NCBI GenBank assembly: GCA_913060695.1
Contig: CAJXUA010000025.1
Location: forward strand, 1 to 45,955
Length of the DNA stretch: 45,955 bases
From: an uncultured Gammaproteobacteria bacterium
GTDB taxonomy: Bacteria > Pseudomonadota > Gammaproteobacteria > Pseudomonadales > Pseudohongiellaceae
Reading direction: 5' to 3'
Made by a program: the position numbers and the translations under genes. The notes beneath the pieces are model-generated. The model saw nothing but the letters and a program-made list of their open reading frames with translations. It had not been told where the DNA came from and did not search any database. Below, one piece after another: positions 40,290 through 45,955 of this stretch. The number at the start of each line of letters is the position of its first letter. Within the stretch, counting starts at the first letter, position 1.

Positions 40290-43200
40290 AGACGCCTTGC
40301 TCATCGTCTTCATCTGAATCGCTGAACAGGCTCAGGAAATCGTCCAGAATAAGGTATAAGGACGGAATCATTAGCAGCGTGAGCACGGTGCCGAACAAGA
40401 TCCCCCAGCCAAGGGACAGCGTCATCGGAATCACTAACTGCGCCTGCATGCTCGTCTCGAACATAATCGGCAACAAGCCCAAGAAAGTCGTCATAGTGGT
40501 CAGCATGATCGCACGGAACCGGCTAGTGCCAGCGTCTACTACCGCATCATGCAAGTTCTTACCCTCTAGGCGCCCCCTGTTCACAAAGTCCACCATAATC
40601 AGGCTGTCGTTCACCACTACGCCAGAGAGCGCGACCAGACCAAACAGCGACATCATGCTGAGTGTCGTATCGAAGATGATGTGGCCGATCAACGCGCCAA
40701 TCATGCCGAAGGGAATCACCGCCATCACAATGGCCGGCTGAATATAAGACTTCAAGGGAATCGCCAATAGCGCATAGATCAAGAACATCGCAGCGCCGAA
40801 GAAGATCGCGATGCGCGTCATCAACGCGGCCTGTTCCTGACTAGCGCCACCGAGCCCGAAGTTGACGCTAGGATACTTGGCCAACAACTGCGGAATAAAG
40901 TTCTCGGTAACATCGCGAATCACCGTTGCCGACTGCGCAACCGTAGCGTCCACGTCAGATGTAATCGTCACGGTGCGTTGGCGATCGATGCGATTAATAC
41001 GGGCAAAACCCTCACCGATACGTGCCTCTGCTACCTGCCCAAAAGGAACTTGCTCGCCTTGAGGGGTGCGTATGCGCATATCCTCCAAGTTGGCGATAGA
41101 GGCACGTTCATCCTCTGGGTAGCGCACCATCACTTTGAGTTCGTCTCGTCCACGTAGCAGACGCTGCGCCTCATCACCATAGAAAGCTTGTCGAACCTGA
41201 CTTCCCAAAGAGGTCGCCGTTAGGCCAAGGTGTTCCGCTTCGGGTTTGATGCGCAGTGTTATCTCCTCGCTGCCGCGGCTATAGGAGTTGGTTACGTCAA
41301 ATACACCGGCGTAATCGGAAAGTTTTTCTTCTAGCTCCGCTGCAGCCAGCTCCAGTTGATCGTATTGCGTACCCGTTAGACGCATATTGATCTTCGCGCC
41401 GCCACCGGCATTGGTGCTAGAGGAAAAACGTAGCTCGCGGGTATTCGCGATAAAGCCCACTTTGTCGCGCCAATGTTGCTCTATCTCAACGGCACTGATC
41501 GTGCGCCCTTCGCCGGCCTTGGTCAGTTCCACCGTCACGCCACCACCGTCATCACCATTGGTGAATACCATCACATGATCGATAGGCTGTTCGTCGGGAA
41601 AGTCGTCGTTTAATGTAAGAATGGCATCCTCGACTTTGGCAAGTGCCGTATTGCGCTCTTCATAGGATACCCCATCGTTCATCACCAAGTTTGCTTGTAT
41701 GAAGTCACTAGGCACATTAGGAAAGAACTCGAAGCGCACGATGTTGCCTGCGACTAAGCCGATGGAGATAAGCATCATTCCCAAGAATACTGCCACTGTG
41801 GTGTAGCGATTCCTTAGGCATTTCTCGAGAAAATTACGATAGCTGGTATTAATAAAGCGATCTAAATGCACCGCCACCTTATCTTGGAATCTCTCCAACA
41901 GACTTGGCTTGCGCTTCTTAGTCACTAATCGTGCATGGGCCAAGTGAGCGGGCAGAATCAGCTTGGATTCGACTAGAGAGAAGATAAGACAGAGTATCAC
42001 CACCACACCGATTGATTCGAAGAAAGGCGCCACTTGCCCCCCAACCAAGAGCATTGGGGCGAAGGCTGCTATTGTCGTCAAAACGCCGAAGGTTGCAGGC
42101 ACGGCAACGCGGTGCGCCCCTGCAATCACGTTGTCTAGACTATGCCCGTGTTCGGTCACCTCCGAGTGCACACTCTCGGCGGTGATGATGGCATCGTCCA
42201 CTACTATACCGAGCACTAGAATCAAGCCAAACAGACTGATCATATTGATGTCGACGGGGTATGGACCAATCGGCATCAGCCAAAGAGCGCCGAAGAAGCT
42301 AATGGGAATACCTACCATCACCCACAGCGCGATATTCAAGCGTAGGAAGGTAGTCAACACTAGGAATACCAACACCGCTCCCATCGCTAGATTGCCCAGC
42401 ATCATGTTTAACTGGCTCTTTAAGTAGAAGGCTTGTGAACCCCAACTGTCTACATTGAGACCGGCGGGCAAGGTGCCTTGGCGTTGTTCGATATAGGCCA
42501 CAACAGCTTCTTCGATCTCCAGCACGCTCTGTTCACGCGTTGCCACCACTTGCACGCTGAGCGAGCGGTTGCCATCGAAACGCGAGAAGCTCTCAGATTC
42601 TACAAACCCATCGGTCACGGTGGCCACGTCGCTCACCAATAGACGCGTGCCATCGCGATTAGTACGCAGCACGATATTGGCGAAATCTGCCCCCGTAAAA
42701 GCCTGTTCCTTAGTGCGCAGTTGTATGCGACCAGTGTCGGTGCGAATGGCACCGCCGGGCATATCGATCGATGAGGCGCGCACGGCGTTAGCCACTTGCT
42801 CTAGCGTAAGACCATAGGAACGCAGTGTGTTTTCCGACACCTCTATGGCGATCTCGTAGTCGCGGTCGCCAAGAATATTGGCCTGGCTGACCTCGGGAAG
42901 CGCAAGAATCTCTTCGCGAATATCATTTGCGAAAGTCTTCAAAGCTTTATCGTCTAAGTCGCCGTAGATGGACACATTCATCACCGCCTGGGTGATCTCG
43001 AACTCGCGGACAGTTGGGCGCTCTACCCCAGCAGGGAAAGTAGAGATGCTATCGATGCGACCCTTGATCTCATCGAGTAACTCGCTTACCTCGTACTCGG
43101 AGGATATCTCCAAGGTCACAGTGCCTACGTTCTCACGCGCTACCGAGTTCATGCGGTTGATGCCTATCAAACCCTGCAAAGACTCCTCGATGCGGATCAC

Positions 43201-43416
43201 GATAGCCTCTTCCACTTCCTCTGGCGCAGCACCGGGATAAGCCATGCTCACCTGCACGGTGCGGGTCTCAAAGTCTGGGAAGATCTGAATCTTAATCGTC
43301 CACGCTGAGGCGATGCCAGCGAAGAGAATGAACATCATCAACAAGTTTGCAGCGACTCCATTGCTACTAAACCAGGCGATGATGCCAGTCTTAGAGGTGG
43401 TTTCAGGAAGCCTCAT
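40243..43416 (-). CDS. RND-family efflux pump, inner-membrane transporter
   Basis: A 1057-aa resistance-nodulation-division transporter expected to form a proton-driven trimer that exports toxic compounds, lipids or metabolites with the adaptor encoded just upstream. The first membrane helix (VAANLLMMFILFAGIASAW) is followed by the porter-domain start YPGAAPEEVEEAI. The helix-4 proton-relay motif LGIVVDDAI has the paired Asp, and the second half carries ALSGVVVNDSLIMVDFVNRG. The size and the two-half repeat are normal. The start overlaps the adaptor stop (ATGA). The substrate is not evident, and no outer-membrane channel gene is in the window. Confidence 0.95.
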   Translation of the reverse strand: MRLPETTSKTGIIAWFSSNGVAANLLMMFILFAGIASAWTIKIQIFPDFETRTVQVSMAYPGAAPEEVEEAIVIRIEESLQGLIGINRMNSVARENVGTVTLEISSEYEVSELLDEIKGRIDSISTFPAGVERPTVREFEITQAVMNVSIYGDLDDKALKTFANDIREEILALPEVSQANILGDRDYEIAIEVSENTLRSYGLTLEQVANAVRASSIDMPGGAIRTDTGRIQLRTKEQAFTGADFANIVLRTNRDGTRLLVSDVATVTDGFVESESFSRFDGNRSLSVQVVATREQSVLEIEEAVVAYIEQRQGTLPAGLNVDSWGSQAFYLKSQLNMMLGNLAMGAVLVFLVLTTFLRLNIALWVMVGIPISFFGALWLMPIGPYPVDINMISLFGLILVLGIVVDDAIITAESVHSEVTEHGHSLDNVIAGAHRVAVPATFGVLTTIAAFAPMLLVGGQVAPFFESIGVVVILCLIFSLVESKLILPAHLAHARLVTKKRKPSLLERFQDKVAVHLDRFINTSYRNFLEKCLRNRYTTVAVFLGMMLISIGLVAGNIVRFEFFPNVPSDFIQANLVMNDGVSYEERNTALAKVEDAILTLNDDFPDEQPIDHVMVFTNGDDGGGVTVELTKAGEGRTISAVEIEQHWRDKVGFIANTRELRFSSSTNAGGGAKINMRLTGTQYDQLELAAAELEEKLSDYAGVFDVTNSYSRGSEEITLRIKPEAEHLGLTATSLGSQVRQAFYGDEAQRLLRGRDELKVMVRYPEDERASIANLEDMRIRTPQGEQVPFGQVAEARIGEGFARINRIDRQRTVTITSDVDATVAQSATVIRDVTENFIPQLLAKYPSVNFGLGGASQEQAALMTRIAIFFGAAMFLIYALLAIPLKSYIQPAIVMAVIPFGMIGALIGHIIFDTTLSMMSLFGLVALSGVVVNDSLIMVDFVNRGRLEGKNLHDAVVDAGTSRFRAIMLTTMTTFLGLLPIMFETSMQAQLVIPMTLSLGWGILFGTVLTLLMIPSLYLILDDFLSLFSDSDEDDEQGVFTGPGASEQMPHAPH

Positions 43417-44651
43417 AGTGTGCTCTCCGTCGACATCTCGAAGCCTTCTGCAGTGGACACGCGCATGCCCTCAATCGGCACCGGCACGGGACTGACAATC
43501 ACGCGATCGCCATCACTCAGACCACCGTCTACGTACACAGAGTTGGTATCGGTACGCAGCACATTGACGGTACGCATGCGCAAGCGTTGCTCGTTGTCCA
43601 TCACCATCACTTGGTCGGAGTTACGCACGGCACTATGGGGCAGCGTAAAGACGCCATGGGCGGTTATGCCTTGCAAAGTCGCGTTAACGAAGCTACCGAT
43701 GGACAAGGCGGGCTTGCCATCATTAGTCTCTCGCAAGCTATACGGGTCGCGCACTTGAGCCACGGCATAATACACACGTGTGGTGCTATCGATAACGCCA
43801 TCGGTACGCACTATGCGCGCATCCCACTGCAGCGCCTTACCGCCTATAGTCGTCGTAAGCGTCACCGGCGTGCCACTTGTGCCATTGGCTCGCGCATCAG
43901 CACCCCAGGCATTGCTGCTGGAGGCATTCGCGATATTTTGTGGAGCCCCTGGTCGCGGCAAGTTAAGAAAAGCAATATCTCGATCGGTCAGTGGCAAACG
44001 GACCTCTGCGAAGTCCACAGCGAAGGTACGTGCGAGTTGGGTGCCAGTGCCCACATATTGGCCGATATCCACCATCTTCTCGCGTATCAGCCCGTCATAA
44101 GGCGCGCGAATCTTGGTGCGCTCCAACTGGCGGTTTGCTCGGGCTAGGTCCGCCTCGGCGAATAAGACTCGGGCATTAGCCTCGGCTAAGAATGGCGTGC
44201 GCAGCGCAAGTGGTGGCGCATCGGCACGGGCGCGACCGGAGGAGTCCCACTGCCTTGCGGCCTGGTCCGCTTGAGCCTGCTCTTGAGTAAGCTGGGCCTG
44301 AGCGGTTAATAGATTGGCGCGAGCCTGTTGCACGGACACTTCATAGTCTGCCGAGTCTAGGCTCAACAGCAGGTCGCCCTCGCGGAAGAAACCACCCACC
44401 ACAAATTTCTCAGACACTGACATCACACGGCCGGAAACTTCCGCGGCCAGCGTGGTCTGAGTGCGTGGCTCCACAGTGCCTTGCGAGGAGACGGAGAACA
44501 ACATATCGCGGGCATTGGCGGTCTGCACCTCCACCAATGTGACACGCTCTTCGGGAGCATTCACAACAGGGCTCGGTCGGTTCATGATCATAGCGGCCGT
44601 GATAGCACCTGCCCCTGCCACGATGAGGATAGGTATGATGATTTTTTTCAT
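43413..44651 (-). CDS. RND efflux periplasmic adaptor (membrane fusion protein)
   Basis: A 412-aa HlyD/AcrA-type adaptor linking the RND pump to an outer-membrane channel. An N-terminal membrane anchor (IIIPILIVAGAGAITAAMI) is followed by the half-lipoyl motif TTLAAEVSGRVMSVSEKFVV, a helical hairpin (about 105-180) and the second lipoyl half (RTKIRAPYDGLIREKMVDIG). Beta-barrel and membrane-proximal domains complete it. ATGA overlaps on both sides couple it to the regulator and the pump. Confidence 0.94.
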   Translation of the reverse strand: MKKIIIPILIVAGAGAITAAMIMNRPSPVVNAPEERVTLVEVQTANARDMLFSVSSQGTVEPRTQTTLAAEVSGRVMSVSEKFVVGGFFREGDLLLSLDSADYEVSVQQARANLLTAQAQLTQEQAQADQAARQWDSSGRARADAPPLALRTPFLAEANARVLFAEADLARANRQLERTKIRAPYDGLIREKMVDIGQYVGTGTQLARTFAVDFAEVRLPLTDRDIAFLNLPRPGAPQNIANASSSNAWGADARANGTSGTPVTLTTTIGGKALQWDARIVRTDGVIDSTTRVYYAVAQVRDPYSLRETNDGKPALSIGSFVNATLQGITAHGVFTLPHSAVRNSDQVMVMDNEQRLRMRTVNVLRTDTNSVYVDGGLSDGDRVIVSPVPVPIEGMRVSTAEGFEMSTESTL

Positions 44652-45166
44652 TGTTCAAGTTCCTTGAGCATCTGCTCATTACTTTGCACGGCGACGCTGT
44701 AGAAGTCGCTCATCTGGGCAAGCCGGCGATGCGTGGCGGCCATGTTCTGCGGGATAGTTCGATCTGCCTGCTGCAGGATCTCCTGCATTGCGCGCATACG
44801 CGCGATATAGGTCTCGATCATGCGTGAGAAAGGCGATTCGGCGAGTTGATAATAGTCCTGACGGTCGCCTGGCCGAGTGACACGTTCGATCATGCCTATA
44901 GAGACCAAGGTGCGAGCATTCGTACTCACACTGGCGCGGCTAACCTGCAATGCCTCTGCAAGGTCTGCAAAACTAACCGGCCCACCATGCACGATGAAGT
45001 AACCGAAGAGCCGCCCGGCAATACGGGCAACGCCATCGCCCTGAGCATAGAGTCCCATCTGCTCAATGAAGCGGCCAATGCCGTCTTCTTCGTTGGCAGA
45101 CAGCGCAGCCTCATGGCTGGGCTTACTATTAAAGAGCGCATTTTCGTCAGGCAAACTGTTTTCCAT
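44648..45166 (-). CDS. GbsR/MarR-family transcriptional regulator of the efflux operon
   Basis: A 172-aa winged-helix regulator of the GbsR subgroup. The core starts with IGRFIEQMGLYAQGDGVARI and GRLFGYFIVHGGPVSFADLA; the recognition helix is in ALQVSRASVSTNARTL, and the wing in RVTRPGDRQDYYQL. It is the first gene of the operon, overlapping the adaptor by four bases, and is therefore probably an autoregulated local repressor. A palindromic site lies in its promoter region. GAG-type Shine-Dalgarno only. Confidence 0.9.
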   Translation of the reverse strand: MENSLPDENALFNSKPSHEAALSANEEDGIGRFIEQMGLYAQGDGVARIAGRLFGYFIVHGGPVSFADLAEALQVSRASVSTNARTLVSIGMIERVTRPGDRQDYYQLAESPFSRMIETYIARMRAMQEILQQADRTIPQNMAATHRRLAQMSDFYSVAVQSNEQMLKELEQ

Positions 45167-45194
45167 GAACCATCTCTATAGTGAATTGCGATCA

Positions 45195-45237
45195 AATTTA
45201 CATTCATTTTGTTCAGTCGCAACTAAACAAACTAAAC
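45195..45237 (-). promoter_or_regulatory. Promoter and operator of the GbsR-RND operon
   Basis: GTTCAGT (45211-45217), CGCA, ACTAAAC (45222-45228) forms a near-palindrome with one arm mismatch, and a further ACTAAAC lies at 45231-45237, nine bases on. On the minus strand a possible -35 TTGCGA (45222-45217) and -10 TAAATT (45200-45195) are 16 bases apart, so the operator overlaps the -35. This fits repression by the operon's own GbsR protein. Confidence 0.55.
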
Positions 45238-45327
45238 ATCGCGGATTGTATAGAAGAGTGAGGGACACACAAAGCAAGGTGGGACTAGGGGATGTTTGGC
45301 TGCGTTGGGACGAAAAGTAACACTACC

Positions 45328-45750
45328 CTAGCGGGCGGCAATGGCCTGAATCTTCTTAACCATGGCCTGCAAACCGTTACCACGGGTAGAGCTAAGGTGT
45401 TTGAGCAGATTGAGTTGCTCGAAGTAGGCGTCTATATCGAAGGCGGTAATCTGCGTGGGGGTCTTGGCATTATAGGCGGCGAGCACGACACCGAGCAGGC
45501 CTTTGACTATAAAGGCGTCGCTATCGGCTTCAAAATAGAGCTTGTCGGCGTCGTGCTTAGCAACAAGCCAAACCTGGCTCTGACAGCCGCGCACGAGGTG
45601 CTCTTCTGTCTTTTGGGCTTGATCCATGGGGGGCAATTCCTTCCCAAGGTCAATAATATACTTATAACGATCCTCCCAAGAATCAAAGAAGTCCAAAGCC
45701 TCTAAAATATCCTCAGGATTAATTTCAGTACCGAATCTGTTTTCACTCAT
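45328..45750 (-). CDS. sufE: SufE-family cysteine desulfurase sulfur acceptor
   Basis: A 140-aa cytoplasmic protein that takes sulfur from a cysteine desulfurase (SufS or CsdA) as persulfide for Fe-S cluster assembly. The acceptor Cys56 is in HLVRGCQSQVW, the family signature; DSWEDRYKYIIDLGKELPPM and the C-terminal SSTRGNGLQAMVKKI also fit. Assignment between SufE and CsdE is uncertain because no desulfurase gene is in the window. No Shine-Dalgarno is obvious before the ATG. Nothing else is seen between it and the window end except a repeat. Confidence 0.92.
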   Translation of the reverse strand: MSENRFGTEINPEDILEALDFFDSWEDRYKYIIDLGKELPPMDQAQKTEEHLVRGCQSQVWLVAKHDADKLYFEADSDAFIVKGLLGVVLAAYNAKTPTQITAFDIDAYFEQLNLLKHLSSTRGNGLQAMVKKIQAIAAR

Positions 45751-45845
45751 GTGCTATGCCAATTTCAAGTCTTGTTTAATTCTGCTAAGTAAGTAGATCT
45801 AATGCTTCGGATCTTGATTCGGCAATCGTCGGGGATATGCGGTGT

Positions 45846-45909
45846 CAGACACGCCGTGAACCCATCCATGGGGGCTCTTCGCCAGCATCCGACCGCCATG
45901 GATGGCGGG
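45846..45909. repeat. REP-like dispersed repeat, right copy
   Basis: It contains ACGCCGTGAACCCATCCATG then GGGGGCT, and the palindrome CCGCCAT, GG, ATGGCGG (45893-45908). Read on the other strand it parallels the element at 26-78. The palindrome arms differ between the copies in a compensated way (GCGGCAT/ATGCCGC there). Confidence 0.55.
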
Positions 45910-45955
45910 AGTGTCGAGAATGCAGGAGCAATTCATCGACCCTGCTGTCGAAGGT

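Noticed and set aside
43587-44147. 186-codon plus-strand frame opposite the RND adaptor
   Set aside because: The adaptor gene is unambiguous and coupled to its neighbours; this frame has no support.

Overview
The window looks like part of the chromosome of an aerobic, probably marine or aquatic gammaproteobacterium. This is inferred from gene content (Fur-type site with a PiuC-like dioxygenase, GbsR-type regulator, RND pump, SufE, HlyIII, CorA, glucosylglycerate genes, PQQ dehydrogenases) and not from a marker gene. Most genes are tightly packed, many with ATGA start/stop overlaps, and most of the sequence is moderately GC-rich.

Layout. 0.2-4.3 kb (minus): two exported PQQ/haem c dehydrogenases in one operon. 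4.4-8.7 kb (plus): a possible attenuator leader, ilvD, corA and an exported M20 amidohydrolase. 8.8-11.3 kb: an exported unknown protein, a Fur-like site, a PiuC-like dioxygenase, a glutathione transferase and a small unknown gene. 11.5-18.2 kb: hydrolases of the envelope (metallo-beta-lactamase fold, M19 dipeptidase lipoprotein, penicillin-acylase family), a DCC-family protein, HlyIII, and a membrane protein/XRE regulator pair with a long inverted-repeat operator. 18.4-20.3 kb: a PhyH-family oxygenase and a polytopic membrane protein. 20.7-22.4 kb: a membrane c-di-GMP phosphodiesterase with a degenerate GGDEF domain. 22.5-27.2 kb: four genes that together can make glucosylglycerate and break it down (glycerate kinase, phosphatase, GpgS-type synthase, GH13_18 phosphorylase).

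27.2-37.9 kb is the most unusual part. It has stretches clearly richer in AT than the rest and is bordered by REP-like palindromes and a tRNA-Arg(ACG) gene. It carries a DUF302 gene bracketed by two 28-bp-arm palindromes, and a five-gene minus-strand operon: ECF sigma factor, membrane anti-sigma factor, animal-type haem peroxidase, a 175-residue unknown protein, and an exported TPR-CHAT protease with an intact His/Cys dyad. Divergent from it are a second PhyH oxygenase, a small membrane protein and a metallo-beta-lactamase-fold lipoprotein. Between that lipoprotein and the tRNA lies a two-unit array of hairpins whose arms change in a compensated way. The sigma/peroxidase/CHAT operon is my best candidate for an undescribed system.

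38.1-40.3 kb (plus): three translationally coupled Sel1-repeat proteins. They end convergently, with a 47-bp overlap, against a minus-strand operon (40.2-45.2 kb) encoding a GbsR/MarR regulator, an RND adaptor and an RND pump. SufE closes the window. Related REP-like elements in opposite orientation lie at the two ends of the window.
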